Shown here: positions 24,430 through 36,767 of the stretch, piece by piece
Layout: each line of letters begins with the position of its first letter
Numbering within the stretch: the first letter of the stretch is position 1
Assembly (NCBI GenBank): GCA_014529385.2
Contig: CM043967.1
Location: forward strand, 8,090,501-8,154,500
DNA: 64,000 nt
DNA from: Adiantum capillus-veneris
Taxonomy: Eukaryota; Streptophyta; Polypodiopsida; Polypodiales; Pteridaceae
Reading direction: 5' to 3'
Made by a program: the position numbers and the translations under genes
The notes under the pieces: generated by a model
Database searches by the model: none
What the model was told of the DNA's origin: nothing
What the model saw: only the letters and a program-made list of their open reading frames with translations

Positions 24430-24892
24430 ATGTGGACCACCGTAGGTAAATGCTTAGAAAAATTTGGAGTAAAAGACCCTACCTCGAGGATTCAAGAAGG
24501 GATCAGAGAATTGGACAAGCCTCAACTAAACACTAGGCATGTACCCTTAAACAAGGTTGGAGAATATTGCGAGGGAGAAGATGGAAATACCACACTACCA
24601 TTAGAATTCGAGGGAGTAATATCCAAGGCTATTCTCGACAGTAGCAAGAGTCGCTATCGCCACCAAAAAAATCTAGAAAAAATGGGAAAAACCGGCTTTG
24701 AGAGCAACCAGAATGAAATTGCCAGTGGCAGATGGATTCATGGAAAAGCCTCTAGGACTTTTAGAAAAAGTAATTGTCACCTCTTGCAGAATCGAGTATG
24801 AGCATACATTTGCAATAGTTGATTTAGACAAAAAAGCCAATTACGAGATCATCTTGGGATGGCCATTCATGAGACAATTAAAGATGACATAG
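24430..24892 (+). pseudogene. Pre-RT aspartic protease of element B, broken at the active site
   Basis: Standard position of the Gypsy protease. The frame reads ...K-A-I-L-D-S (24,628-24,642) and continues in another frame as A-R-V-A-I-A-T-K-K-I, later Y-E-I-I-L-G-W-P-F. D-S is intact but the expected Gly is gone; the two frames fit a 2-nt loss between 24,642 and 24,643. This is the normal PR of the element and is distinct from the second protease-like domain behind integrase. Confidence 0.7.
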
Positions 24893-25042
24893 GATTGGGG
24901 TTATGACCACATATACCTAGGCGTGGGGAGACTACAACCAAAATATACCTAAAAGACCATAGTTACAAGGATGTGAACCAGACACTAGTGGAAGAGTTTC
25001 ATTCGGCTACCATCATGGTTAGGGCAGAAAAAAGAGCTATGG

Positions 25043-26151
25043 ATGTGCAGAGCTTCACATTGTGGAAGCTTGAAAAGAGAGGAATGCATCTTAGAAAGAG
25101 CTATTGAAGACGAGGATTATATTCCGGAACCTTTTCCAGAAGATGCACTAAAACCTATGGAATGGGAACACATACTAGCAACATTGGATGTCTGTACCAT
25201 TACAAATAGCCCAACGATAAAATTTTGCACAGTAAGGACGGCTATGATGTGCTACCCTATTACATGGTAAGCCTTGTACTAGTAGGAGATGAAAATGAAG
25301 ACTCACCAGAACAGGAAGAGTTTTATAACTCCTATAAGCATCTGGAAGTAAGTAAGGATGCAGATAACAAGTGTTCAGACAGCTCAAGCGAGCATGGGGA
25401 GACAACCGCAGATATCAAGTTTTATGATTTTGAAAATCAACACCCTAGACTCCAAGAACTCTATTAAAAAAAGATCAGAAAACAACATTAGAGAAAACCT
25501 GATGCCTAGGATAAAAGATAAAACTCACTATCTAATGCTTGTCAAAGCAGAGGATTGTGTAAAAGACCAAATATCAGGGAGATTCTCAAGAGTTCGAAGG
25601 GAAAGGACACATGAGGGAATAAAACAATCACGGAAAACTAAAATAGAAACAAAATCAAGAAAATCTCAATGATCAAAACAGGAAAAGACAAAAGATCCAG
25701 AGTGGACCAAAATGGAGCGTAAAAAAAAATACCAAGAACTTAAACGGACGTTATGAGAGGTATGGACTACTGAGGGAGAAAGTGAAGGTAAGGAGGATTC
25801 AGAAAAAGGAAACATGAATGTACCATCCCACTATCGAAAATTCACCATCCAAAACAGAAAAATCATAATGACACCACCAGTAAGGGAAAGAATAAACCAA
25901 GAATCTTACGTGGGCCGGAAAATGCAAAACGAATTGACCTCGCTGCGCCAGGCGAAGAGACTCAGCCTTTCTATGTAGCAACTGATTTAGAGCTTGAGGA
26001 AGGAGAAATGCTAATACAGCTTCTCAAGAAGTATAAAGATGTGTTTGCATGGTCTTACAAAGACCTCAAGGGAGTTGATCCATCGATATGCCAACATACA
26101 ATTCCTTTAAAATCAGATGCCAAACCAAGAAAACAACGTCCTTACACATAT
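25043..26151 (+). pseudogene. Pre-RT region and RT N-terminus of element B, truncated
   Basis: Acidic pre-RT region (25,043-25,470), K/R-rich frames (to about 25,780), then I-D-L-A...G-E-E-T-Q-P-F-Y-V and L-I-Q-L-L-K-K-Y-K-D-V-F-A-W-S-Y-K-D-L (26,008-26,070), the standard entry into Gypsy RT. The frame is cut at 26,151 by the LTR of the nested element; the catalytic palm of RT is not found on the far side. Confidence 0.8.
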
Positions 26152-26830
26152 TGTGAGATCCCCACCCCGCCGTATCAATTCAGCGGATGTGATGGTGAAC
26201 CTAGTGGCCACTAGATCTATTGCGGAAGCAAACAAAATGGTTCAGGGTTCGACTAGCGGATGATCTCTCATCACAAAGTGAGTCGAGTCCGGGCCTACTA
26301 GTAGGTAGATCTAGCTCCACCTCGCAGGGGAAGCGTACTTGAACTATCTAACGATCCTAAGACCCACCTTCCAAGAGGAGAGAAAACCCGAGTGCCTTTT
26401 TCCCAATGTTTCAGAGGCACGTACTCTCGAGGATTCGCCGCTCTAGGGGCAATGAGTAATACTAATATCGAGTAAGCACTATGGGGACAGAGAGTTCCCG
26501 ACCAATCGGGACCACCCATCTTGTAGGCATTGGCAACCTGAGCCAAGCCCCCACTTTCCACCCCCACACTCACACTTCCTCGTGTGACCTAATTACTACC
26601 ACAAAGGTTGTTCAACATAGATATTCCTTGTTTAGTTCCAAATCACATGGTTCGTTAAAACAACCCTTCAACCAGTATTACAAACAACACCAAGACAGAA
26701 TTCTAGTAAAAATTCTACTCAAACTTATTCATAAAAGTTCCAATGTTCTGGAGGTACAACATCCCCCCTCCAGCGAGAGTTCACTCCTCCCGTTGTCGCC
26801 TAGCTGCCCATACAACTAGGTATGTCCAAC

Positions 26831-26945
26831 GCATAGAAAGCACGTCATGGACACTCCCACCGCATAGAAAGCAAGACGTGGGTTCCCACTGCATAGAAAG
26901 CAAGTCGTGGGTATCCACCGCATAAAAAGCAAGTCGTGGATTCAA
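26831..26945 (-). repeat. Four ~30-bp repeats in LTR1
   Basis: GCATAGAAAGCAAGTCGTGG-like units start at about 26,831, 26,862, 26,891 and 26,920 (spacing 31, 29, 29). The same array is in LTR2 at 34,658-34,772. Downstream of the LTR exon in transcription order, near the LTR's 3' part. Confidence 0.9.
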
Positions 26946-27232
26946 GAGCCCTAAGGAGAAACTCTGCCCCCTGTGATCAGTAGGGGGGTCAGGACTGATT
27001 TAACATTGGAAATAAAATGAACATGTCGAGCTAAATTTTCCCTAGCAGACATTCTTTCCTCTTGCAAACAGCATACCCATCAATCATTTCTTTCCTACTT
27101 TATATTTAAATGTACTATGCATTCAATGCCGAGGTTTCTGTCGGATTTCTCCAACATGTTCGGGGATATGTTCGTTCCTAACTAATCGTATGCAATGTTA
27201 ACTAAACAACTTGAATAGAAATTGGGACCTAC

Positions 27233-27373
27233 CTCTTCCATTTCTTCGTCAATAGCCCGTGAGATGGCCGGTATTTGCTCGTCCATGGGAGCCTTTCCTT
27301 TTCCGTTGACATTGCTTGTTCCCGCCTCGCGGTCGTGGCCTCCACTGAAGCGAGTTCTCTTAACCGGGGCCAT
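27233..27373 (-). CDS. LTR-encoded candidate exon 1 (open copy in LTR1)
   Basis: From ATG 27,373-27,371 there are exactly 47 open codons to a strong plant-type splice donor, GAAGAG|GTAGGT (GT at 27,232-27,231). The peptide starts M-A-P-V-K-R-T-R, has H-D-R-E-A-G-T-S-N in the middle and an acidic end. Exon end phase is 0, matching the acceptor before the ORF at 33,861. A related exon with the same features occurs in a different LTR at 48,113. In the complete element the copy that would be transcribed is in LTR2, where codon 16 is a stop. Function unknown; splicing is inferred. Confidence 0.55.
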
Positions 27374-28191
27374 TTTTCTCACTACTTAAATGATAGACTT
27401 GAAAAAAAAAGAGCTAAGGTCCGAGAGTAACATGACAAACCAATCGGCAGATTAGATTTATTAAAGACTCCTCCTTATGCACGAGGTTAGATTTTTCCCT
27501 TTTTTGCCCTAGCAATTTTAAGGGTAATTCTGTATCCACCCTATGGGAAACGACTCTAAGGTTAATTACTTGGCTTAGATGATTAAGAAATTCAGAGTTT
27601 TTTCTAATTGATTCACGAAAGATATGAAGTAAGCAAGCTCATTCATTTTCCTAGAGCAATATGAAGGTGCAGAGTGACCGCAGGCATGTGTGATGGAAAA
27701 ACCTTCTTCTTATTGGACTAATGACGGATTAATTTTCAGCCTTAATCACATCTAAATGTGGGAGAAGATTAAGTATAATTTAATTACAACTCTATTGAGT
27801 AGTGAAAGATTGAATTCGGACAATCTACACTATTACTAGCTGACAATTTATTGACTATATATACCTCCTAGAGAGAGAATCTTTCCTAATCATGCATTAA
27901 TCCTTGATTAAGGATGATGAATGGCTGAATAAATTAACTAAATGAATGATAATTATGGACTGAAGTATAGCTATGAAAACTTAAAGAGCAGCTATAGAGA
28001 ATTATGGCTAAAAGTAGGCATAGTAGACAAGAATTATGAGTGGGTAATGATGAGATTAAGAAGAGCAGTAATTAAACCATAATTACCGTGATTAGGGGCT
28101 GAGAATCCTCTTAAATTTCTGATGCAATGAATCCTCAAGATGGGAATTTCGGCAGCACCTCCCTCCTTATGTCTGTGTGTGTGTGTGTAGG

Positions 28192-28203
28192 CCTTTAAAT
28201 AGG
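28192..28203 (-). promoter_or_regulatory. LTR1 TATA-like box
   Basis: CCTATTTAAAGG on the minus strand, about 820 bp upstream of the exon 1 ATG and next to a GT-rich tract. The equivalent in LTR2 is at 36,104-36,115. Assigned from sequence and position only. Confidence 0.45.
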
Positions 28204-28855
28204 CTCCTACAGGCTGAAAATCGATTTGTGCTGCTAATTGCATCTGGATGAGCACTCAGTCCTTGCATGGCAAGTCCAGTTGCCTACCCACCAAGTGTCC
28301 AGTTGGCTCAGTAAACTGACTCTCACACTGAGTTGCAGGCTTGGCAGCTTCCCCAAGACTCCCACAAAGCAAGAGGGCGCCCCCTAGCTGCTAAAGCACG
28401 TCTGGAGTGGGCTAGGACCTGTTCCCACACAGCCTCGGGCCCCCGGTGCCTCTTGGACAATTTTGTGAAAAATTGGTTTTAGGCTAAAACGGGCCATACG
28501 AGTCGGATTTTTGATGCCGTAAATTTCTATACTAAGCTCTAACTAAGACATACGGGTCTGAGTACCTGCCATATATAGCAGTCCCCCAGGGTTCGAAAAT
28601 GCATTTTTTTCAAATTCAGGGTACGGGTGCAGATTTTCGAGACGGTCAAAACTAAACGGGTCGGGTGACCAAAACTTACTATTTTTGGAATTTTTTTCAC
28701 AAAAATTATTTTAATTCACATTTTGAAGCTTAAAAATATTCTAAACATGATGGCACTAACAGAATCTGAAAAACTGCTAAAAATAGTAACTTATTCCATT
28801 ATATTCATTTCATGGTACAGGGGTGCTCATTTTGATCAGGGTCAGAGACCTTACA

Positions 28856-28867
28856 ACCTCCCCAACG
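28856..28867 (-). other. Polypurine tract of the chromovirus
   Basis: CGTTGGGGAGGT on the minus strand, ending exactly at the LTR start TGTAAGG. The same word borders LTR2 at 36,768-36,779 (ACGTTGGGGAGGT side). Confidence 0.8.
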
Positions 28868-28886
28868 GGAAAAATTTGAGATGTCC

Positions 28887-31800
28887 TCATCTCAAGAATG
28901 TGTTTGGGTAATCTTTTATGAGCGTTGGTTCGTCCTCCCAAGTTGCATCTTCTTCAGGGTAATCCTTCCATTTTACTAGATGCTCTGTGATAGTTCTGTT
29001 GCGCAACTTCCTTTCCCTTGTTTCAAGTACATAGTCAGGTTGGAGCTCGAGAACTCCTTGTGCTGGCATGACTATCTGATCTGAGTCCAAGAATTGATCA
29101 GGATTGGGAATATAGGGTTTGAGTAAGCTGACATGGAATACATCATTTAGCTTCAAGTTTGCAGGTAGCTTTAGCTTGTAGGCTTGGTCACTGACAACCT
29201 TAACGATCTCAAATGGTCCACAATACCTTGGGCTTAGCTTCTTGTATCTGCCTAGTGATAAATTTCTTTTCTTAGGTCGGACTCGTAGAAAAACCTTATC
29301 TCCTTCCTTGAAAGTTCTATCTGTACGGTTCTTATCTGCATAGTGCTTCTGCCTGTCTTGAGCTGCCTGAATGTCCTGGCGAATGGCTCTAGTCTGTGCT
29401 TCCGTATCTTCTAACATCTTTCTAGAGGCTTCTACTCTGATGGTTGGATCTGAAAAGTTCAGTGGTGCTAAACAGTCCTGTCCATAAAGAGCTTTGAAAG
29501 GTGACATTCCAATGCTTCTGTGTTCGGAAGAGTTATAAGCATATTCTACCAAAGGTAGATATTGTAACCACTTCTTTGGTTCTTGCGAACAATAGGCTCT
29601 AAGAATGTCCTCAATGACTTGATTAACTCTTTCAGTTTGCCCATCTGTTTGTGGATGGTATGCTGTACTGAAAGCTAATTGTGACCCAATAGATTGGAAA
29701 AGAGAGGTCCAAAATTTTGATGTAAACTTGGCATCTCTATCACTGACAATACGCTTGGGTAGACCATGTAGCCTGAAAATATCCTTGATGAATACCCGAC
29801 TAATATCTGAAGCAGTAAAGGTTGTCTTTACGGGTATTAGATGAGCCACTTTTGTGAGCATGTCAACAACCACGAAAACAGAATCATAACCTGCTGTAGA
29901 AGGTAACCCTGTAACAAAATCCATACTGATGCATTCCCACTTCATCTGGGGTTTGTCAACAGGTTGAAGTTGCCCTGGTAATTTGATCCTTTTGGCTTTT
30001 ATCCGTTGACAAGAAAGACATTGCCTCACATAGAGAAGTATCTCTCCTTTCATTCCAGACCAGAAATAACTCCTTCTGACGGCGTGAAGAGTTTTAGCAT
30101 AGCCTCGGTGTCCGGATGTAGGGCTATTGTGTGCTTCATATAGAATGGCCTTCTTTAAAGCTGGGTCTCTGGGTACACAGAGTCTATGTCTGTAGTAAAG
30201 ACATCCTCCCATAAGAGAGTAATCTTTAGCTTCAGACATCTTATTCTGTTGAACTAATGAAGCCATACGTTGGTACTCTGGATCTTCGAAGGATGCTTCT
30301 TTGATTCTATCCCAGATAGGGTTATTTGGAATAGAGATAGCTCCGAGAAACGATTTTTGGCTAAGATCATCTGAAACTGCGTTTTCCTTCCCTGGTCTAT
30401 ACTTTATGTCAAGGTCATATTCCTGTAATAGCTCTATCCATCGCCGTTGTTGCTTATTGAGAATGGGTTGAGTAAAAATCCACTTTAAACTCTTGTGGTC
30501 TGTAACCAACTGAAACTTGCGTCCAAGAAGATAATGTATCCATAACTTCACTGCATGTATAACTGCTAAATGTTCCAGATCATGAGTGGGATAATTCTTC
30601 TCATGATCCCTCAGCTTTCGCGAAGTATACGCCACCGGTCTTCCTTCTTGAGTAGGAACTCTGCCTAGAGCAAACTTACTAGCATCTGTCGCTACTTCAA
30701 ATTCTTTACTGAAGTCTGGAAGCTTTAAAATAGGAGCCGAGACCAAGAATTCTTTTAGCTTAGCAAAATTAAACTCGTGCTCGGTCTTCCAATCGATCCT
30801 CATTCCTTTCTTCAGGAGTTCCGTCAAAGGTGCAGCAATACGTGCATAATCCTTGACAAAAATCCTGTACCATCCCGTTATTCCAAGAAATCCCCTTACT
30901 TCGCTGACAGTGGATGGTTGAGGCCAGTCAACGATGTCCTTGACTTTGTCTGGGTCCACTGAAATCCCTTCAGCCGAAATGACAAATCCAAGATAGTTGA
31001 CCTTTGGTGAGAAAAAAGTGCACTTGCTCTCTTTAGCGTAAATCTGGTGTTCTCGAAGGAGATCAAGTACTTTGCGAACATGTTCCTTGTGATCTGCTTC
31101 ATTCTTAGAATAGACTAGAATGTCATCAAAGAAAACCAAGACAAAATCATCCAGGTAAGGTCTAAAAATATCCTGCATAAGTCGATTGAAGCTTGCAGGA
31201 GCATTTGTTAGACCAAAAGACATTACTGTGAATTCGTAGTGTCCATACCTAGTGTTGAAAGCCGTCTTTGGAATATCTGATTCCTTGATCCTGATTTGGT
31301 AATATCCTGACCTTAGATCAATCTTTGTAAATATTTTGGCACCGTGGAGTCTGTCCAAGAGTTCGTCGATCCTTGGAATTGGATACTTGTTCTTGACAGT
31401 TACCTGATTCAGGCCACGGTAGTCTATGCATAGCCTTAACGTCCCATCCTTCTTCTTCTGAAAAAGAACTAGAGCACCCCAAGGAGAAGTACTGGGTCGA
31501 ATGAATCCTTGCTCAATGAGTTGCCTAAGTTGTTCTTTGAGTTTGATGGCCTCCGGAAGTGACATTTTATAAGGTCTTTTTGAGATAGGTTCACACCCAG
31601 GGATAGTCTCAATCTCATGATCTACCTCTCTGTGTGGTGGAAGATTCGTAAGGTCTTCGGGGAATACGTCATCATACTCCCTTAGCCAGTCTAGTCGAAG
31701 TGAGGTATCTGATTGGTCCACCTTATTGAGTTTAACTGCATATATTTGCTGACCCTTCCTTAGTCCCTTCAAGAGTCTGCTGGTCTTAACTAGAATAGCC

Positions 31801-33047
31801 CTAGGTCTCCCATTTTCCCCCTGAATTAAGGCTTCATTACCCAAGTTATCTGTAAATGTAAAGTTTCCTTGTGCACAATGGATATGGGCCTTATTTTTCT
31901 TTAACCAGTCCATCCCTAGTATCCCATCAAAGAATCCTAAGGGTAAGGTTCGAAATTGGGCAGAAGTCGGGTGTCCCCCTAAATCAAAGTCAATTTTTCC
32001 TGCAGAGTGTTGAGATACTACCTCCTTGCCGTTTGCTAACTCGACAACTAGCTTGCTTGATGGATACTTATCTAGCTTAAGCTTTCTCATGCATCTGGGT
32101 GAAAGAAATGAAAGAGTACTGCCACAATCTATAAGGAAGTTAACTTGTTCACCTCTGAGAGATCCTGGCGTATGAATGACTGCGTATTTCTCGCAACCAT
32201 TGGGATTGTTAATTGCAGCATGTAGGGTTGCTCTCTCCACTGCTTCATCACCCACAGTTGGTTGTACCACTATGGCATTCACTCTGACGATAGCTCCACG
32301 CCCTCGCCCTCTGTTCATTCTTCCGCGTCCTCCTCTTCCATTAGCTTGGCCACGCCCATGGGTATTCAAGGGTATGACATTGGCGTTGGTTGCATGAATG
32401 TTCCTGGGGCAATTGGATCTGTAGTGTCCATGCTCGCCGCAACCATAGCATCGAACATCAGGGAACTCCATGGTTGTGGTGGTAGCCACAATAGGGCGCT
32501 TGTTATAGGCTTGGTTGGCTGGTCTGTTGTCCCAAGCAGTGTTCCTTGCCCTCTTTGCCCAATGATTCCTCCTATTCTGATTAGCCTTTTGTACTTCGAG
32601 AGCTAGAGGTTTAGCCCTCAACAAGGCATCCTGTAGTGTTGACGGCCTGAGAGCCTCCAGCCGAGTGTTCAAGGGATCGATTAGTCCTTGACAGAACCTT
32701 GCCACCTGTTGTTCCAAGGTCATCTTAGGAGCATATCTCCGAAGAGTGACAAACTTTTTATAGTATTCTTCGACAGTTGAATTCAGCTGCAGAAGTGAAA
32801 AGAATTCATTCATTCTCAAGGTCCTATAGGCAGGTGGTAAATAACGCCCCATTATCGCAGCTTTGATGTCTTCCCAAGATTGGGAAGATCCTTTAGTGTC
32901 CAGGTCTCTGCAATGTTGCTTCCACCATATCTTGGCATCGCCAGCCAAGCAGAACATCGCAAGCATGGTCTGATTTACGGGTTGGTTTCCCGCAGCTTTG
33001 AAGTAATCGTCCATGGCTTCCATCCATACTTCCGCATCTCTCTCCAC
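28887..33047 (-). CDS. Gag-pol polyprotein, chromodomain Gypsy, uninterrupted
   Basis: A single open frame of ~1,386 codons. Order: capsid-type Gag (residues 1-170), CCHC knuckle [14 protein letters not shown] (200-213), R/G-rich tail, protease with D-C-G-S-T at ~307 (Cys where Ser/Thr is usual), RT with F-F-D-D-I-L-V-Y-S (~640), RNase H starting T-D-A-S (~786), H2C2 zinc module, integrase core (M-D-F-V-T-G at ~1,043; S-D-R-D; Q-T-E-R) and a chromodomain-like C-terminus ([11 protein letters not shown]). The frame is open upstream to TAA 33,122-33,120 but the codon at 33,047 is GTG and the first in-frame ATG is a few residues later, within Gag, so the true start may be by splicing or lie in an unseen exon. 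RNase H carries odd changes relative to the partial copy (A-L-G-R-V-P for A-L-G-G-V-L). It copies and integrates the element. Confidence 0.95.
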   Translation of the reverse strand: MERDAEVWMEAMDDYFKAAGNQPVNQTMLAMFCLAGDAKIWWKQHCRDLDTKGSSQSWEDIKAAIMGRYLPPAYRTLRMNEFFSLLQLNSTVEEYYKKFVTLRRYAPKMTLEQQVARFCQGLIDPLNTRLEALRPSTLQDALLRAKPLALEVQKANQNRRNHWAKRARNTAWDNRPANQAYNKRPIVATTTTMEFPDVRCYGCGEHGHYRSNCPRNIHATNANVIPLNTHGRGQANGRGGRGRMNRGRGRGAIVRVNAIVVQPTVGDEAVERATLHAAINNPNGCEKYAVIHTPGSLRGEQVNFLIDCGSTLSFLSPRCMRKLKLDKYPSSKLVVELANGKEVVSQHSAGKIDFDLGGHPTSAQFRTLPLGFFDGILGMDWLKKNKAHIHCAQGNFTFTDNLGNEALIQGENGRPRAILVKTSRLLKGLRKGQQIYAVKLNKVDQSDTSLRLDWLREYDDVFPEDLTNLPPHREVDHEIETIPGCEPISKRPYKMSLPEAIKLKEQLRQLIEQGFIRPSTSPWGALVLFQKKKDGTLRLCIDYRGLNQVTVKNKYPIPRIDELLDRLHGAKIFTKIDLRSGYYQIRIKESDIPKTAFNTRYGHYEFTVMSFGLTNAPASFNRLMQDIFRPYLDDFVLVFFDDILVYSKNEADHKEHVRKVLDLLREHQIYAKESKCTFFSPKVNYLGFVISAEGISVDPDKVKDIVDWPQPSTVSEVRGFLGITGWYRIFVKDYARIAAPLTELLKKGMRIDWKTEHEFNFAKLKEFLVSAPILKLPDFSKEFEVATDASKFALGRVPTQEGRPVAYTSRKLRDHEKNYPTHDLEHLAVIHAVKLWIHYLLGRKFQLVTDHKSLKWIFTQPILNKQQRRWIELLQEYDLDIKYRPGKENAVSDDLSQKSFLGAISIPNNPIWDRIKEASFEDPEYQRMASLVQQNKMSEAKDYSLMGGCLYYRHRLCVPRDPALKKAILYEAHNSPTSGHRGYAKTLHAVRRSYFWSGMKGEILLYVRQCLSCQRIKAKRIKLPGQLQPVDKPQMKWECISMDFVTGLPSTAGYDSVFVVVDMLTKVAHLIPVKTTFTASDISRVFIKDIFRLHGLPKRIVSDRDAKFTSKFWTSLFQSIGSQLAFSTAYHPQTDGQTERVNQVIEDILRAYCSQEPKKWLQYLPLVEYAYNSSEHRSIGMSPFKALYGQDCLAPLNFSDPTIRVEASRKMLEDTEAQTRAIRQDIQAAQDRQKHYADKNRTDRTFKEGDKVFLRVRPKKRNLSLGRYKKLSPRYCGPFEIVKVVSDQAYKLKLPANLKLNDVFHVSLLKPYIPNPDQFLDSDQIVMPAQGVLELQPDYVLETRERKLRNRTITEHLVKWKDYPEEDATWEDEPTLIKDYPNTFLR

Positions 33048-33357
33048 ATTTGCCCCCTCATCCTTAAAGATCGGAGGTTGGGCTTGTTTGAGGAGAAGCT
33101 TCTTCTCTTGCGCTGCCGATTACAGAGCAACAGGCGGTACCTACATTGGTTATACAAAATTCTTGATACCATTACTTGAATTTCAAGATAGACACGAGAC
33201 TTTAATAAAACTCAAAACTCCACTTTATCAAGAGACAGAGATTCAGAGACAAAAAGCACTTTATTGATGGAAATTTATTACAATCGAAACTCCTCAGGGT
33301 TTAGAATGACTGATGATCGCTTATTACATGGCTTTATGGATTGCGTATAACATATGC

Positions 33358-33861
33358 CTAGGAAATGGTATTGACATGATGCACTACTTCATTCGTGTAA
33401 TAGTTCTTATACTCATTCTTGAGTGGATAACAAACTAAGATATCGGGCCGGAGTTCCGCTTTCAGTAATCCAAAGGTTTTGACTCGGTTTGCTGGAATCA
33501 CATTGGTGACCTTCTCCAAGAGCCAGTCGTTGATGGTTTGGTTGGAGTTGCCCGAAATAGTCTGGTCCAATCGTGTGGGCACCAAGTAGAATATCTCTGT
33601 TACTCTCAACTCTTCTCCCCAACGTATCTTCTTCAAGTCGGTAGCCAGGCATCCTAGCTTCCGAGCATTGATGTAGTAAACCCCTCCTGGAAATGTCCAA
33701 TCAAGTTCCCATCCTTTGTCAATGCGAGTGGAGTGTGGCGTATAAGCCTTCAACAGTATCTCCATGACATCTCGCCTGAACTGGTAAACAAGGGATCCTC
33801 GAGCTTGCTCATGAATAAGCTCAAACACTTGGAACTTCCGGTATTCTAGCACGGGGTCTTC
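33358..33861 (-). CDS. ORF upstream of gag (candidate exon 2), unknown protein
   Basis: 167 codons plus stop from a splice-acceptor-like TTGGTGTTGCAG|GAAGAC (AG at 33,863-33,862) to TAG at 33,358. An ATG four codons upstream (33,873) also exists, so it could be translated unspliced as 171 residues. It lies between PBS and gag, a place normally untranslated in plant chromoviruses. Visible features: E-Y-R-K-F-Q-V-F-E-L-I near the start, G-W-E-L-D-W-T-F-P-G-G, and a basic C-terminal half; no domain, signal peptide or membrane segment recognised. Paired with the LTR exon it would give a 214-residue product in frame. It has no frameshift although the LTRs are ~2% diverged. Confidence 0.6.
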   Translation of the reverse strand, partial: EDPVLEYRKFQVFELIHEQARGSLVYQFRRDVMEILLKAYTPHSTRIDKGWELDWTFPGGVYYINARKLGCLATDLKKIRWGEELRVTEIFYLVPTRLDQTISGNSNQTINDWLLEKVTNVIPANRVKTFGLLKAELRPDILVCYPLKNEYKNYYTNEVVHHVNTIS

Positions 33862-33967
33862 CTGCAACACCAATGCAAGGAATTTGGATCAGCTACCCAT
33901 ATACTTTCAGTTCTTTTTTTAATTGTTCAAACAATACGACTTTATTTCCCAGCCAAACCTAGGCTTA

Positions 33968-33979
33968 GCTCTGATACCA
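33968..33979 (-). other. Primer-binding site of the chromovirus
   Basis: TGGTATCAGAGC on the minus strand, two bases from the LTR2 end ...CCTCACA. Complementary to the 3' end of initiator-Met tRNA, as usual in plant elements. Confidence 0.9.
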
Positions 33980-34657
33980 GGTGTGAGGTCCCCACCCCGC
34001 CATATCAATTCAGCGGATGTGATGGTGAACCTAGTGGCCACTAGATCTATTGCGGAAGCAAACAAAATGGTTCAGGGTTCGACTAGCGGACGATCTCTCA
34101 TCACAAAGTGAGTCGAGTCCGGGCCTACTAGTAGGTAGATCTAGCTCCACCTCGCAGGGGAAGCGTACTTGAACTATCTAACGATCCTAAGACCCACCTT
34201 CCAAGAGGAGAGAAAACCCGAGTGCCTTTTTCCCCATGTTTCAGAGGCACGTACTCTCAAGGATTCACCGCTCTAGGGGCAATGAGTAATACTAATATCG
34301 AGTAAGCACTATGGGGACAGAGAGTTCCCGACCAATCGGGACCACCCATCTAGGCATTGGCAACCTGAGCCAAGCCCCCACTTTCCACCCCCACACTCAC
34401 ACTTCCTCGTGTGACCTAATTACTACCACAAAGGTTGTTCAACATAGATATTCCTTGTTTAGTTCCGAATCACATGGTTCGTTAAAACAACCCTTCAACC
34501 AGTATTGCAAACAACACCAAGACAGAATTCTAGTAAAAATTCTACTCAAACTTATTCATAAAAGTTCCAATGTTCTGGAGGTACAACATCCCCCCTCCAG
34601 CGAGAGTTCACTCCTCCCGTTGTCGCCTAGCTGCCCATACAACTAGGTATGTCCAAC

Positions 34658-34772
34658 GCATAGAAAGCACGTCATGGACACTCCCACCGCATAGAAAGCA
34701 AGACGTGGGTTCCCACCGCATAGAAAGCAAGTCGTGGGTATCCACCGCATAAAAAGCAAGTCGTGGATTCAA
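34658..34772 (-). repeat. Four ~30-bp repeats in LTR2
   Basis: Counterpart of the array at 26,831-26,945: GCATAGAAAG units start at 34,658, 34,689, 34,718 and 34,747. Confidence 0.9.
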
Positions 34773-35059
34773 GAGCCCTAACAAGGAACTCTGCCCCCTA
34801 TGATCAGTAGGGGGGTCAGGACTGATTCAACATTGGAAATAAACTGAACATGTCGAGCTAAATTTTCCCTAGCAAAAATTCTTTCCTCTTGCAAACAGCA
34901 TACCCATCAATCATTTCTTTCCTCCTTTATATTTAAATGTACTATGCATTCAATGCCGAGGTTTCTGTCGGATTTCTCCAACATGTTCGGGGATATGTTC
35001 GTTCCTAACTAATCGTATGCAATGTTAATTAAACAACTTGAATAGAAATTGGGACCTAC

Positions 35060-35200
35060 CTCTTCCATTTCTTCGTCAATAGCCCGTGAGATGGCCGGTA
35101 TTTGCTCGTCCATGGGAGCCTTTCCTTTTCCGTTGACATTGCTTGTTCCCGCCTAGCGGTCGTGGCCTCCACCGAAGCGAGTTCTCTTAACCGGGGCCAT
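35060..35200 (-). pseudogene. LTR exon 1 in LTR2, nonsense copy
   Basis: Same 47-codon exon as in LTR1, with the same ATG (35,200-35,198) and GAG|GTAGGT donor (GT 35,059-35,058), but codon 16 is TAG (35,155-35,153) where LTR1 has GAG. Since this LTR is the 5' LTR of the complete copy, the spliced product could not now be made in full from it. Confidence 0.6.
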
Positions 35201-36767
35201 TTTTCTCACTACTTAAATGATAGACTTGAAAAAAAAAGAGCTAAGGTCCGAGAGTAACATGACAAACCAATCGGCAGATTAGATTTATTAAAGACTCCTC
35301 CTTATGCACGAGGTTAGATTTTTCCCTTTTTTGCCCTAGCAATTTTAAGGGTAATTCTGTATCCACCCTATGGGAAACGACTCTAAGGTTAATTACTTGG
35401 CTTAGATGATTAAGAAATTCAGAGTTTTTTCTAATTGATTCATGAAAGATATGAAGTAAGCAAGCTCATTCATTTTCCTAGAGCAATATGAAGGTGCAGA
35501 ATGACCGCAGGCATGTGTGATGGAAAAACCTTCTTCTTATTGGACTAATGACGGATTAATTTTCAGCCTTAATCACATCTAAATGTGGGAGAAGATTAAG
35601 TATAATTTAATTACAACTCTATTGAGTAGTGAAAGATTGAATTCGGACAATCTACACTATTACTAGCTGACAATTTATTGACTATACCTCCTAGAGAGAG
35701 AATCTTTCCTAATCATGCATTAATCCTTGATTAAGGATGATGAATGGCTGAATAAATTAACTAAATGAATGATAATTATGTACTGAAGTATAGCTATGAA
35801 AACTTAAAGAGCAACTATAGAGAATTATGGCTAAAAGTAGGCATAGTAGACAAGAATTATGAGTGGGTAATGATGAGATTAAGAAGAGCAGTAATTAAAC
35901 CATAATTACCGTGATTAGGGGCTGAGAATCCTCTTAAATATCTGATGCAATGAATCCTCAAGATGGGAATTTCGGCAGCACCTCCCTCCTTGCTTCTCCT
36001 TCAAAAGCTGTGTGTGTGCCGGCAGCACCTTCCCAGTGTGTAGGTGTGTGAGTATGTAATGTGTGTGTGTGAGCATATATGTCTGTGTGTGTGTGTGTGT
36101 AGGCCTTTAAATAGGCTCCTACAGGTTGAAAATCGATTTGTGCTACTAATTGTATCTGGATGAGCACCCAGTCCTTGCATGGCAAGTCCAGTTGCCTACC
36201 CACCAAGTGTCCAGTTGGCTCAGTAAACTGACTCTCACACTGAGTTGCAGGCTTGGCAGCTTCCCCAAGACTCCCACAAAGCAAGAGGGCGCCCCCTAGC
36301 TGCTAAAGCAGGTCTCGAGTGGGCTGGGACCTATTCCCACACAGCCTCGGACCCCCAGTGCCTCCCGGACAATTTTGTGAAAAATTGGTTTTAGGCTAAA
36401 ACGGGCCATACGAGTCGGATTTTTGATGCCGTAAATTGCTATACTAAGCTCTAACTAAGACGTACGGGTCTGAGTACCTGCCATATATAGCAGTCCCTCG
36501 GGGTCCGAAAATGCATTTTTTTCATATTCGGGGTACGGGTGCAGATTTTCGAGACGGTCAAAACTGGACGGGTCGGGTGACCAAAACTTACTATTTTTGG
36601 AATTTTTTTCACAAAAATTATTTTAATTCACATTTTGAAGCTTAAAAATATTCTAAACATGATGGCACTGACAGAATCTGAAAAACTACTAAAAATAGTA
36701 ACTTATTCCATTATATTCATTTCATGGTACAAGGGTGCTCATTTTGATCGGGGTCAGAGACCTTACA

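Larger units (their letters stand above)
26152..28855 (-). mobile_element. LTR1 (3' LTR of the complete copy)
   Basis: 2,704 bp, TGTGAGATCCCC...GAGACCTTACA in plus-strand view (TGTAAGGTCTC...GGATCTCACA on its own strand). Its first ~310 bp differ from LTR2 at about six positions. It lacks the ~80-bp GT-rich segment found in LTR2. Confidence 0.93.
33982..36767 (-). mobile_element. LTR2 (shared LTR between two internal regions)
   Basis: 2,786 bp, TGTGAGGTCCCC...GAGACCTTACA in plus view. Longer than LTR1 mainly because of a ~80-bp GT-rich insert (about 35,990-36,090). It is flanked by a PBS on its left and by a PPT plus pol end on its right, so it joins two internal regions. Confidence 0.93.

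Noticed and set aside
33140-33172. ATGGTATCAAGAATTTTG on the minus strand as gag start or second PBS
   Set aside because: The frame from this ATG does not join the gag frame, and the PBS likeness (TGGTATCAAGA) is partial and lacks an adjacent LTR end.
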